Assembly: GCA_963556145.1 (NCBI GenBank)
Contig: OY744466.1
Coordinates: forward strand, 6,061,820 to 6,125,819
Length of the DNA: 64,000 nt
Origin: Hygrocybe punicea
Taxonomy: Eukaryota > Basidiomycota > Agaricomycetes > Agaricales > Hygrophoraceae
Reading direction: 5' to 3'
Shown here: in pieces, positions 1 to 12,251 of the stretch
How positions within the stretch are numbered: position 1 is the stretch's first letter
Layout of the letters: the number at the start of each line of letters is the position of its first letter
The notes under the pieces: model-generated
Seen by the model: only the letters and a program-made list of their open reading frames with translations
What the model was told of the DNA's origin: nothing
The model's database searches: none
Translations under genes and position numbers: made by a program

Positions 1-1017
1 TGAAAATTTTCGAAATGGAAGCTTATCGCGCTACAATTTTCGGAATGGCCCTCCGGGATCTCGTTTTTTCTTCCTATCTAGAGGACCATTTGAACAGAAT
101 GGGGCTTCCTGACCCTCAGAATGGTGCGGATACGAATGTAGAGTGATTATTGGGATGCAGAACTTCTGAATGTTCAAGCATCGGGGAATCACCTCAGGGA
201 GCCTTCCATACCCGAGGCGTATACATGTTGGTTGCGTTTACAGGTCGTTCATTTCGAAGCTGTTAGCAAACTCCTTGCCTTCACGTCTGGTCGGAGCTCA
301 ATGTCCTTCTCTCTCAAAGTCGTTGGCGATCATCCTAAAGGGACCCAAATGCGACCTTGGAAACAGGTTATCGAAGAAATCATGTCGTCCCCCAGTATCA
401 GTCAACCATCTAACTACTCTATGCGGGAGGCCATTGAAGCGATTGAGATATCAGTCTCCACAAACACGATGTTCCAACATTTCTTAAACATTCACATGGC
501 GAATGGCGAGAACTTCTATGGGACGCTGCACTGTGCAGCTAGCTTGGTGACTATCCGTCAGGCTATGTCTGCAGTGAGTGCTACACTCAATCAATATCTC
601 GGTTGTGTTAACCTGATATATTCTATGATATAGCCTGCAGACAATGTTGTTGGGTTATCCAATCAATGTTGTCGCGTCTGTTCACACTTGTGCTCTCTTT
701 TGGGAGTTCGTGAAACCCAGTTCTTTGAAGTTCTGGCTCCGAGCCAAAGAATTACTGCATGCACGCTACCATCGTCGCTGCCGGTTGAAATACTCGAATC
801 AATGATCACTTTCTTTGGGAAGGAGTTAAAATGCCTCATACTGCATATGGATGTCTCATCGCAGGGCGTTTCACATATTGTTTCAAATTCTCCAAAGACC
901 ACCATCAATAATGTGACTTTCTTTATTACTTTCTTCGATAAGATCCGTAACTTTATGCGTGTAACCAACTTGAACTTGAACGTAGTAGGCAATAGTAAAT
1001 ATTTCATTTTCAAGTAA
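1..1017 (+). pseudogene. Deaminase-like protein, 3' part (tandem copy 1)
   Basis: This is the 3' portion of the gene found complete at 4678-6369, cut by the window start. It carries the same peculiarities as that copy: a frame change near base 144 (or a 37-nt intron), an intron of about 70 nt with a GTGAGT donor in the deaminase core, an LHCAAS stretch where a zinc deaminase has an H-x-E motif, and a downstream Cys-Cys-x-x-Cys. The translated proteins of the two copies are identical. I read the core as an OTT_1508-like nucleic-acid deaminase family member, a family expanded in Agaricomycetes. Whether this copy is real sequence or an assembly duplicate is open. Confidence 0.5.
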
Positions 1018-1286
1018 ATTTCATAGAATATGTGGGTAATGAAATATTTACACTTCGGAAATATTTACACTTCGGACTGACAGGACTATTATTTTGTAAT
1101 TACTGAACAAGATGCGTAGATTTTATATTGTAATTAGCTACTATTATAATGGAAATCATGATTTTATTTGTTTTCGAGCTTTTTTACCCCCTTTACTCGG
1201 AGGAGAAAGTTCGGAACATTTATCGACAGTAGTAGTATATTTCTAAAGTTAGCAGCAAAATATAATCTTTAAATTTACATTTAGGC

Positions 1287-1381
1287 CCGACCGTGACCAT
1301 GACCACGTTCAACTCGGACTTGTGACATGACCATGACCGTACCGTCACGGTGTCAGACCGTGACTCGGACTCGGACTGGCC
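1287..1381. repeat. Cluster of short GACCGTGAC / CATGACC repeats 5' of Plavaka copy 1
   Basis: About 95 bases hold overlapping direct and inverted copies of GACCGTGAC, ATGACC(A/G), ACTCGGACT and GTCACGGT. The block lies about 190 bp before the transposase start, and the same block is at 6639-6733. Short subterminal repeats that bind transposase are typical of CACTA-type elements, so this may be the 5' subterminal region. The rest of 1018-1569 is AT-rich and holds no gene I can see. Confidence 0.5.
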
Positions 1382-1569
1382 ACCGCTGCTTCATATTGTT
1401 CAACGTTGTGCAAGCGCTGCCTGTCCCTGTCCCTTTCTCAACTGCATAGCATTCTAACGCTGTGCGAGTTCCTCACTGTCGATGTGCATCTTTCTCGACG
1501 TTATTTTAACTTCCCTGGTAATCATCATCGCACAGTGCTTCAAACTTGATATACGCATTTCGATCTAGT

Positions 1570-4423
1570 ATGCCGGACTCGGAGAATGACGCCTCCCTTG
1601 CGTGCATATGTGGGCAGTCGTTCTCGCAACAGAATGCGTGCACCAAGCACAAGCAATCATGTTCATCAACAAAAAAACGCCTATCTAGCGCCTTAGACAA
1701 GGCGAAGCAACTCTGGAAGGGATCTAAGAGGCGCCGTTTGGGAAATAACTCTCCAGATGTCTGTGAACCTCTTCCTGCAGTTGGTCTGGTACTCCAACCG
1801 ACGGCCGAGACTTCACCCCAGGTATGCGTTTCATGTTCCTAGACATGATCCCAGGAGCGACTAATGGTGTCTCGTGCAGGTCTTGGATGAAGACCCAGCA
1901 ACTGGAAATGAAATCGACGATTCAAACTTGTCGATTATGGAGCGTCGACCTTGGATGAAAAGACTGAATCGCCGTCTTCCTTCGCGCTTCAGAGATTTAT
2001 TACCGCAAGCTCCCCCATACCTTCCTCCTCCACAGGCAGTTGCAGATCCTCAGTTACCTGCTAGTGAAGAGCCTGCGTTGATGGGTTCAAACCTTGCGTT
2101 GCTGGGTCATCTTCGCCAGGTCTTTACTACTGAGCGGAACATATTTGGCCTTTTCCGACGTTACGAGGCTTCGACGCTACCCACAAATGATCCAGAGGAG
2201 AACGTCTCCTTGAATGAACTCTCTGACATACCCACCAAAAGCTCTACCTCGGAATCCCCTTTAACTTCCTTCTATCCTTACTCCAACCGAAGTTCGTTTC
2301 TCCTCAGTGACTGGTATTGGAATGGCGGTGTACAGAAATCACAATCCAGTTTCAAAGATTTGGTGGACATTATTGTCAATCCTGAGTTTAAACCAGCGGA
2401 AATCAAAGAAACTCGATGGGACCGTATCAACCACATCCTTGGGAGCAATGATGGTCAGGAGTGGTTGGATGCGGATGCGGGATGGACAAATACTCCCGTA
2501 ACCATCAACGTCCCATATCAATCCCGCCGCGGCGTAACTTCTGACCCTTCGGCCGGTCCTCGGGAATTCACAGTTACCAATTTTTACCATCGCAGTCTAG
2601 TTTCCATCATTCGTGAAAAAATTAACAATACATCTGACGCTCAACATTTCCATCATGAGCCTTACGAGTTAAACTGGCAGCCTGAGGGGAATCCACACAT
2701 AATACAAACATACAGTGAACTCTACACATCCCCTGCATTTATCGACACCCATCGAGAATTACAAGAATCTCCTTCTGAGCCTGGGTGTGATCTCCCGCCA
2801 GTGATCGTTGCATTGATGTTCTGGTCCGATGTAACACATCTCACATCATTTGGGGAGGCTAAACTCTGGCCACTCTACTTATTTTTTGGAAATGATTCCA
2901 AATACCACCGGTGCAAGCCTTCTTGTAAGCTATGTCACCACGTCACCTATTTTCAGAAGGTCTGCACTGTCTTCTTGTAAAACTTCTGCACACGTTAATT
3001 GGGATCATTGACAGTTACCTCCTGAGTTCAAAGACTTTGCGGCCAAGCAGACGGCAGGTGGTCAGGCTCCTAGTGATGAGTTTCTGACGTACTGCGCTCG
3101 TGAGCTCATGCATGCGCAGTGGGAGATTCTACTCGATGAGGATTTCCTTGAGGCTTGGAGGCATGGAATTGTCATCATGTGCTGCGATGGTGTCAAGAGG
3201 CGATTTTATCCCCGTATATTTAGCTACTCTGCTGACTATCAAGAGAAGTAAGTTTGTGACGGTTTTGTGACCGGGTTGTGCTTATAAATGTTCAACAGAA
3301 TACTCATTGCGGGAATCCGGAATCGTGGTCTCTGCCCGTGCCCTCAGTGTTTAGCCCCATTAACCCGCATTCATAATCTCGGAATGCGCAGGGACATGGA
3401 TCTCCGAGTGAATTTGGCCCGCGTTGATGATGTCCATCGAAAAAGCCTGATCATCGCTGCAAGAGGGAAATATACCAAAAACAAAAAGGAGTTAATAGTG
3501 ACATTGTCGAGAAGTTATTAAAGGAATTGTCTTTGGTTCCGAACAAGGTTCGTGTACTAGTACAGGACTACAGGCTTGTTTATCAGTCATATAGCGGCAT
3601 CCTGACATTGGCATTTATATCCAGAACGCCTTCTCAGACCTGTTGTCCCCTTTTGGTTTCAACTTATATTCAATGTTACTCCCGGATTTCATGCACGAAG
3701 TCGAGATCGGGAGCTGGAGAGCCCTGTTCATCCATCTACTTCGAATTCTCGAATCACATGGCGGTAGCAACCTCATCTCTGAATTGGACCATCGGTTGGT
3801 TCTCCTTTTCATGATAATATCAACTACCCTTACCAGATTGTGCAGTTACAGGCAACTGACGTCCTATGGAAGGGATACAGTTTGAAGGTTTCGGTTGAAT
3901 TGCTCGGAGTTGAAAAACATGGCAGCCCAAGATTATGAGAATCTCTTGCAGGTACGCGACGTATCATTCAAGACATGCCCTAACTTAATCTGTGTCTTAG
4001 TGTGCAATTCCTGTATTCGATGGACTCCTCCCAGAACCACATAATAGGCATATCCTGCAACTTCTGTTTGTTACAGCGCATTGGCATGGTTTAGCCAAAT
4101 TACGCCTCCACAATGAGTTGACGCTCAACATTTTGGACTCAGTGACTGAATCCTTAGGCAAGAAACTCCATGAATTCAGGGACGGCACATGCTCTGCATT
4201 CACAACTAGGGAGCTCGAACGAGAATACGATGCCCATGTCCAGCGCCAGACCAAATCCATGGCTGCAAGGCATGCTCCGAAGGATGCTAAAAATGTGACT
4301 ACCACTATTTCCGAGGGTGCACGGCAGACGGTCATTGCACCTGCCAGAAACGGGAATGCTGCAGCTCCTGCGGAGACAGGTGGTAATTCTCCTTGTCGAT
4401 GGCTCAAAACTCTCAATTTAAAC
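1570..4423 (+). pseudogene. Plavaka-type transposase, N-terminal two-thirds (tandem copy 1, runs into gap)
   Basis: This is the same reading as the full copy at 6922-11296. Exons are about 1570-1821, 1880-2959, 3015-3247, 3299-3547, 3625-3794 and 3837 onward, with short GT-AG introns between them. The N terminus has a Cys-x-Cys...His-x3-Cys finger-like motif, followed by the Plavaka core (FYHRSLVSIIREKI, LMFWSDVTHLTSFGEAKLWP, DFMHEVEIGSWRALFIHLLR). A 1-bp loss in an A-run near 3484-3490 breaks the frame. A TGA at 3883-3885 sits where the family has arginine. The gene is cut at 4423 by an N run, exactly inside a conserved stretch that continues in copy 2. It is not functional as it stands. Confidence 0.8.
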
Positions 4424-4623
4424 NNNNNNNNNNNNNNNNNNNNNNNNNNNNNNNNNNNNNNNNNNNNNNNNNNNNNNNNNNNNNNNNNNNNNNNNNNNNN
4501 NNNNNNNNNNNNNNNNNNNNNNNNNNNNNNNNNNNNNNNNNNNNNNNNNNNNNNNNNNNNNNNNNNNNNNNNNNNNNNNNNNNNNNNNNNNNNNNNNNNN
4601 NNNNNNNNNNNNNNNNNNNNNNN
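4424..4623. other. Assembly gap (200 N)
   Basis: The run is exactly 200 N, a conventional gap size rather than a measured one. It separates two nearly identical contig stretches (1-4423 and 5353-9776). If the tandem arrangement is real, the missing part should hold at least the 1.5 kb of transposase C terminus seen at 9777-11296. Confidence 0.99.
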
Positions 4624-4677
4624 CGTCGGCAGAATTCTATTTGGGAAGTGACTGTTTGCAATCATAAAGAGCGTCCC

Positions 4678-6369
4678 ATGCCTACAACTACAGCCATTCC
4701 CAGCCCTCAGATGACTGCCGGTGATGCTCGCTCCTCGACGATTAGGGAAGAGGAGTTAATACCAGATGTATGTGACGTCGACTTATCCAATCCTTTTCTG
4801 TATATAAGAAAGACGTGGTAAGTACTCAACGCCTATGCCAACAAGCTATCTTTCTCACGCATTGTACTAGGACTTCACAGTCATGCCATGAACATGCAGC
4901 TGCACTTGCTCGCCTTTTCAATTTACAAGCACTTTCTCCAGAAAAGATAGGCATCTTTGTCTATGTAGTCTCCAAGGCCTATCCGAGGATACTTCGTCGA
5001 ATTCAACACCCAAATTATTCTTTACCATTCCTTGACTTCCTTTTGGCTACCCGAAATTATCATAACCACCTTCCGTTCCCCAAAGACAAACTGTTACTAC
5101 CTCGAGATATCATCTTTATCAAAACTTTCTCAGATCCCGACATCCAACGCATTCTGGAATTTTCAGAAACCGACTTCCCTAACCTCATTGCCGCGGTGAA
5201 TAGCTACCAACCAAATGCGACCCCTCCCTTCATTTATACTGATATAACTTGCCCCGAGTTTCATCAGCTACTATGCCATCTGCTTCGTAAATTCATAGAC
5301 TTTCTTCTGGTGCTCGACAAATACACTGGTCTTATGTTGTCAGACAATGACATGAAAATTTTCGAAATGGAAGCTTATCGCGCTACAATTTTCGGAATGG
5401 CCCTCCGGGATCTCGTTTTTTCTTCCTATCTAGAGGACCATTTGAACAGAATGGGGCTTCCTGACCCTCAGAATGGTGCGGATACGAATGTAGAGTGATT
5501 ATTGGGATGCAGAACTTCTGAATGTTCAAGCATCGGGGAATCACCTCAGGGAGCCTTCCATACCCGAGGCGTATACATGTTGGTTGCGTTTACAGGTCGT
5601 TCATTTCGAAGCTGTTAGCAAACTCCTTGCCTTCACGTCTGGTCGGAGCTCAATGTCCTTCTCTCTCAAAGTCGTTGGCGATCATCCTAAAGGGACCCAA
5701 ATGCGACCTTGGAAACAGGTTATCGAAGAAATCATGTCGTCCCCCAGTATCAGTCAACCATCTAACTACTCTATGCGGGAGGCCATTGAAGCGATTGAGA
5801 TATCAGTCTCCACAAACACGATGTTCCAACATTTCTTAAACATTCACATGGCGAATGGCGAGAACTTCTATGGGACGCTGCACTGTGCAGCTAGCTTGGT
5901 GACTATCCGTCAGGCTATGTCTGCAGTGAGTGCTACACTCAATCAATATCTCGGTTGTGTTAACCTGATATATTCTATGATATAGCCTGCAGACAATGTT
6001 GTTGGGTTATCCAATCAATGTTGTCGCGTCTGTTCACACTTGTGCTCTCTTTTGGGAGTTCGTGAAACCCAGTTCTTTGAAGTTCTGGCTCCGAGCCAAA
6101 GAATTACTGCATGCACGCTACCATCGTCGCTGCCGGTTGAAATACTCGAATCAATGATCACTTTCTTTGGGAAGGAGTTAAAATGCCTCATACTGCATAT
6201 GGATGTCTCATCGCAGGGCGTTTCACATATTGTTTCAAATTCTCCAAAGACCACCATCAATAATGTGACTTTCTTTATTACTTTCTTCGATAAGATCCGT
6301 AACTTTATGCGTGTAACCAACTTGAACTTGAACGTAGTAGGCAATAGTAAATATTTCATTTTCAAGTAA
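4678..6369 (+). CDS. OTT_1508-like deaminase-domain protein (catalytic Glu apparently lost)
   Basis: The proposed start is the ATG at 4678. A short first exon is spliced (GTAAGT ... CTAG) to a helical region containing HEHAAALARLFNLQAL and NYHNHLPFPKDK. The frame then shifts near 5496; either one base was gained or a 37-nt intron, short for a fungus, is used. The downstream segment carries NGENFYGTLHCAASL, an intron with a GTGAGT donor, then GLSNQCCRVCSHL. The H-x-E plus later CCxxC arrangement matches zinc-dependent nucleic-acid deaminases of the OTT_1508-like family known from fungi. Here the Glu position is Ala (GCA, 5887-5889), so catalysis is doubtful. The gene lies just upstream of the Plavaka transposase on the same strand, and the two are duplicated together, so it may be transposon cargo. 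The family call is from motif memory only. Confidence 0.5.
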
Positions 6370-6638
6370 ATTTCATAGAATATGTGGGTAATGAAATATT
6401 TACACTTCGGAAATATTTACACTTCGGACTGACAGGACTATTATTTTGTAATTACTGAACAAGATGCGTAGATTTTATATTGTAATTAGCTACTATTATA
6501 ATGGAAATCATGATTTTATTTGTTTTCGAGCTTTTTTACCCCCTTTACTCGGAGGAGAAAGTTCGGAACATTTATCGACAGTAGTAGTATATTTCTAAAG
6601 TTAGCAGCAAAATATAATCTTTAAATTTACATTTAGGC

Positions 6639-6733
6639 CCGACCGTGACCATGACCACGTTCAACTCGGACTTGTGACATGACCATGACCGTACCGTCAC
6701 GGTGTCAGACCGTGACTCGGACTCGGACTGGCC
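6639..6733. repeat. Cluster of short GACCGTGAC / CATGACC repeats 5' of Plavaka copy 2
   Basis: This is an identical copy of the block at 1287-1381, placed the same distance before the transposase start. The region 6370-6921 is otherwise AT-rich and without a recognisable gene. Confidence 0.5.
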
Positions 6734-6921
6734 ACCGCTGCTTCATATTGTTCAACGTTGTGCAAGCGCTGCCTGTCCCTGTCCCTTTCTCAACTGCATA
6801 GCATTCTAACGCTGTGCGAGTTCCTCACTGTCGATGTGCATCTTTCTCGACGTTATTTTAACTTCCCTGGTAATCATCATCGCACAGTGCTTCAAACTTG
6901 ATATACGCATTTCGATCTAGT

Positions 6922-9900
6922 ATGCCGGACTCGGAGAATGACGCCTCCCTTGCGTGCATATGTGGGCAGTCGTTCTCGCAACAGAATGCGTGCACCAAGC
7001 ACAAGCAATCATGTTCATCAACAAAAAAACGCCTATCTAGCGCCTTAGACAAGGCGAAGCAACTCTGGAAGGGATCTAAGAGGCGCCGTTTGGGAAATAA
7101 CTCTCCAGATGTCTGTGAACCTCTTCCTGCAGTTGGTCTGGTACTCCAACCGACGGCCGAGACTTCACCCCAGGTATGCGTTTCATGTTCCTAGACATGA
7201 TCCCAGGAGCGACTAATGGTGTCTCGTGCAGGTCTTGGATGAAGACCCAGCAACTGGAAATGAAATCGACGATTCAAACTTGTCGATTATGGAGCGTCGA
7301 CCTTGGATGAAAAGACTGAATCGCCGTCTTCCTTCGCGCTTCAGAGATTTATTACCGCAAGCTCCCCCATACCTTCCTCCTCCACAGGCAGTTGCAGATC
7401 CTCAGTTACCTGCTAGTGAAGAGCCTGCGTTGATGGGTTCAAACCTTGCGTTGCTGGGTCATCTTCGCCAGGTCTTTACTACTGAGCGGAACATATTTGG
7501 CCTTTTCCGACGTTACGAGGCTTCGACGCTACCCACAAATGATCCAGAGGAGAACGTCTCCTTGAATGAACTCTCTGACATACCCACCAAAAGCTCTACC
7601 TCGGAATCCCCTTTAACTTCCTTCTATCCTTACTCCAACCGAAGTTCGTTTCTCCTCAGTGACTGGTATTGGAATGGCGGTGTACAGAAATCACAATCCA
7701 GTTTCAAAGATTTGGTGGACATTATTGTCAATCCTGAGTTTAAACCAGCGGAAATCAAAGAAACTCGATGGGACCGTATCAACCACATCCTTGGGAGCAA
7801 TGATGGTCAGGAGTGGTTGGATGCGGATGCGGGATGGACAAATACTCCCGTAACCATCAACGTCCCATATCAATCCCGCCGCGGCGTAACTTCTGACCCT
7901 TCGGCCGGTCCTCGGGAATTCACAGTTACCAATTTTTACCATCGCAGTCTAGTTTCCATCATTCGTGAAAAAATTAACAATACATCTGACGCTCAACATT
8001 TCCATCATGAGCCTTACGAGTTAAACTGGCAGCCTGAGGGGAATCCACACATAATACAAACATACAGTGAACTCTACACATCCCCTGCATTTATCGACAC
8101 CCATCGAGAATTACAAGAATCTCCTTCTGAGCCTGGGTGTGATCTCCCGCCAGTGATCGTTGCATTGATGTTCTGGTCCGATGTAACACATCTCACATCA
8201 TTTGGGGAGGCTAAACTCTGGCCACTCTACTTATTTTTTGGAAATGATTCCAAATACCACCGGTGCAAGCCTTCTTGTAAGCTATGTCACCACGTCACCT
8301 ATTTTCAGAAGGTCTGCACTGTCTTCTTGTAAAACTTCTGCACACGTTAATTGGGATCATTGACAGTTACCTCCTGAGTTCAAAGACTTTGCGGCCAAGC
8401 AGACGGCAGGTGGTCAGGCTCCTAGTGATGAGTTTCTGACGTACTGCGCTCGTGAGCTCATGCATGCGCAGTGGGAGATTCTACTCGATGAGGATTTCCT
8501 TGAGGCTTGGAGGCATGGAATTGTCATCATGTGCTGCGATGGTGTCAAGAGGCGATTTTATCCCCGTATATTTAGCTACTCTGCTGACTATCAAGAGAAG
8601 TAAGTTTGTGACGGTTTTGTGACCGGGTTGTGCTTATAAATGTTCAACAGAATACTCATTGCGGGAATCCGGAATCGTGGTCTCTGCCCGTGCCCTCAGT
8701 GTTTAGCCCCATTAACCCGCATTCATAATCTCGGAATGCGCAGGGACATGGATCTCCGAGTGAATTTGGCCCGCGTTGATGATGTCCATCGAAAAAGCCT
8801 GATCATCGCTGCAAGAGGGAAATATACCAAAAACAAAAAGGAGTTAATAGTGACATTGTCGAGAAGTTATTAAAGGAATTGTCTTTGGTTCCGAACAAGG
8901 TTCGTGTACTAGTACAGGACTACAGGCTTGTTTATCAGTCATATAGCGGCATCCTGACATTGGCATTTATATCCAGAACGCCTTCTCAGACCTGTTGTCC
9001 CCTTTTGGTTTCAACTTATATTCAATGTTACTCCCGGATTTCATGCACGAAGTCGAGATCGGGAGCTGGAGAGCCCTGTTCATCCATCTACTTCGAATTC
9101 TCGAATCACATGGCGGTAGCAACCTCATCTCTGAATTGGACCATCGGTTGGTTCTCCTTTTCATGATAATATCAACTACCCTTACCAGATTGTGCAGTTA
9201 CAGGCAACTGACGTCCTATGGAAGGGATACAGTTTGAAGGTTTCGGTTGAATTGCTCGGAGTTGAAAAACATGGCAGCCCAAGATTATGAGAATCTCTTG
9301 CAGGTACGCGACGTATCATTCAAGACATGCCCCTAACTTAATCTGTGTCTTAGTGTGCAATTCCTGTATTCGATGGACTCCTCCCAGAACCACATAATAG
9401 GCATATCCTGCAACTTCTGTTTGTTACAGCGCATTGGCATGGTTTAGCCAAATTACGCCTCCACAATGAGTTGACGCTCAACATTTTGGACTCAGTGACT
9501 GAATCCTTAGGCAAGAAACTCCATGAATTCAGGGACGGCACATGCTCTGCATTCACAACTAGGGAGCTCGAACGAGAATACGATGCCCATGTCCAGCGCC
9601 AGACCAAATCCATGGCTGCAAGGCATGCTCCGAAGGATGCTAAAAATGTGACTACCACTATTTCCGAGGGTGCACGGCAGACGGTCATTGCACCTGCCAG
9701 AAACGGGAATGCTGCAGCTCCTGCGGAGACAGGTGGTAATTCTCCTTGTCGATGGCTCAAAACTCTCAATTTAAACACGTACAAAGCCCACTCACATGGA
9801 GACTACGCCGCAACAATCAGAAGATACGGCACAACCGATTCATATACAACCGAGCCCGTGTGTAACAATATGTGGTTCAGTTCCTAAGTTCAAGTTGATT

Positions 9901-11296
9901 GATTGGTTACTTTTGGCAGGGCGAACTGGAGCATCATTCACCCAAGTCGTGGTACTCTCGTACAAGTCATAAGGACTTTGTCCGGCAACTCACCCAAATA
10001 GAGCGACGTCGAACGCGGATTCGGCGTATCCGGGAACAATATAAGAACGTTGAAAATCCTATTCACGAGTCTGTTCCGCATACGCCGAATATTCATCATA
10101 TTATCAGACAATCCCAAAATTACCCAGTGAATATACCAGAATTTTTACGGAAGCACGATGGAGACCCTGCTGTCAAGGTAAGATCCTGTAGTAGCAGTAG
10201 CAGTAGTATTTGTGCTCACAGCTGGACGTGCTCACCTCATCTTAGGATTTCGTCCCGAAACTCAAGCAGCATTTACTGCCGTGCATCAAGGAATTGCTCC
10301 GACAAGAATCTGTCTTGCAAAATGACGAGCCTTGTCTATTAAACCCTGAAACCCCAGGTCTATCACCTGTCACACTTGACTGCAGTCAAGTTGACTGCGA
10401 GAAGATCTTTTTCAAAAGCGACCGCATGTATCGCCATCATTTAGCGAGGTTCAACTACACTACATACGATGTCTGACGATCTCAAGATGTTATCAACTCT
10501 AATTCCTCGCGTTGTAATGTTATGCTGCTTGCCAACAGAGAGAACATGAACATTGGGGCCCACCATCCATTCATGTATGCTCGAGTTCTTGGAATTTACC
10601 ATGTTAATGTCATCTATACGGGATCGGGCATGCTCGACTTTGCACCAAGGAGGTTTTACTTCCTCTGGGTACAATGGTTTGAATACACTGGAAATAGACC
10701 CTTGACCTGGCGAGATTGTCGCCTTGATTCCGTTCACTTCCCGCCCCTTGCACATGACGACGCTTTTGGATTTATCAATCCCAGGGATGTCTTGCGAAGT
10801 TTTCACCTTACTCCGGCATTTGTGAATGGGAGAGTCTATCCTGATGGAAAAGGGATCTCTCGTTGTGCGAAGGACTCTCATGATTGGTGACGTTACTATG
10901 TCAACAGGTGTGCTACTAGTATATTACCACTGACTACTTTGGTACTGACTTCGCTTTACTAGGTTTGTAGATCGTGATATGCTCATGAGGTACCACTGGG
11001 GCCTTGCCGTTGGACATCATTATTCTCATGGCACGGACATGGAACACAACCTTGACTTGGAATTGTCGGGATGTGAAGCACTAGAGCGCCCTTTACCACG
11101 TGAGGAAATAGCACATATGCCGAACGAGCAGATTGCTGTTGAAATTGGTGAGGACATTGTTCCTGATGTTGATCAGGAGATGCAGCTTTGTCAAGATGAG
11201 GAGGACGAAGATTGGGACGATGCGGAGGAATCCTGCAACGAACTTGAGCAACTAGATGAGAGTGACGATTCGGACGATTGTATGGATGACATATGA
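6922..11296 (+). pseudogene. Plavaka-type transposase (tandem copy 2, full length but broken)
   Basis: The start is the ATG at 6922, opening a finger-like N terminus (CICGQSFSQQNACTKHKQSC). About ten exons with short introns follow. The order is: Pro-rich linker; core with LMFWSDVTHLTSFGEAKLWP; CDGVKRRFYPRIFSYSADY; CPQCLAPL; LLPDFMHEVEIGSWRALF; TAHWHGLAKLRLH; LNLNTYKAHSHGDYAATIRR; an E/R-rich helix; ARVLGIYHVNVIYTG; AFGFINPRDVLR; FVDRDMLMRYHWGLAVGHHY; and an acidic tail ending at 11296. These are hallmarks of Plavaka transposases (CACTA-related, abundant in Agaricomycetes). Defects are a 1-bp frameshift in an A-run near 8836-8842, TGA at 9235-9237, TGA at 10474-10476 and TGA at 10888-10890, the first two of these stops at expected arginines. 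It is a decayed element, related to the fragment at 63319-64000. Confidence 0.85.
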
Positions 11297-11459
11297 ATCT
11301 TGGTGATGCAACCATGCTCCGGTGCTCGCTGCTATAAATGAAGTACCTGATCGCTTAATCACCCCTCTGCCTGTAATGTACGTGACTTGTATGGTACGCC
11401 TGATCCAAAAATTGATATTCATTTTGACACACCCAGAGTTGTTGTCATATCCCATGCAG

Positions 11460-11990
11460 CTCCGCCGGATTCCGACGAACTCCGCTCCGGACTTTTCCGC
11501 CGACTTATCTTATCTTATCTTATCTTATCTTCTCGCGTACGTTATTGTTCTTCTCTTGTTAATTACTATTCTTCCCCATCTCCGTTTACTCCGACCTCCT
11601 TTTCTCTTCCTCCCCTTTGTTTACTTGTCACCGTACATAGCAACCTTTTATCCCTTTTATTTTCTTCCGAACTCCGGTCCTCTTTCCGGAGTTCATATTG
11701 TCTTCACGTCTCCAAGGACATGACAATTAGTCTACCAAGTATATAAACTAGAACTACAATGTCCTGTAACTCCGTTCAGAAAATCAACTTGAGTTCCTTA
11801 TTTCTTACCCACTCTCAAACTTAAGGTTTTCCCTTAAGCTCATTAGTTATCTTAGTACTTAGTCCGGAACTCCGGACTAACTCCGCTCCGTCCACGTCTT
11901 CTCAATACGACTTAAGGAAGTAGTGAACCTACTTCAAGAGTTGACGTCTCCGCTCCTCCGAAGAACTCCGATCCTTCCGGAGTTGCACGC
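11460..11990. repeat. Subterminal AACTCCG / CGGAGTT repeat cluster 3' of the Plavaka gene
   Basis: At least eight copies of (A)ACTCCG or its complement occur in about 530 bases (for example near 11477, 11588, 11669, 11686, 11769, 11868, 11879 and 11964-11983), in both orientations. A run of TTATC units lies at about 11504-11528. The block starts 165 bp after the transposase stop and ends sharply near 11985. This fits the 3' subterminal repeats of a CACTA-type element, so I place the element's right end near 12000, although no terminal inverted repeat was identified. Confidence 0.55.
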
Positions 11991-12251
11991 CTCTAACAGT
12001 TGTCCTCCTAGTCTACTTTCATAAAGCCACTCCCTACTACTCCCTTTGCCCCCAGCCCCTTCATCCCCATCCCCCTTGCCTGCTCTTGTGGCCTGCTTAT
12101 CCTCTCCCACACCCTCTCGTCTCCTGCCCACCCTCCCTTTCCACACCCTTCCCTGCCAGAAGTCATCCCTGGCTCAATTTAAATGTAATTAGTTCACTTG
12201 GTGGAATATATAAACAATGGCTACTACACTATTATCATTCAATCTCAGATG

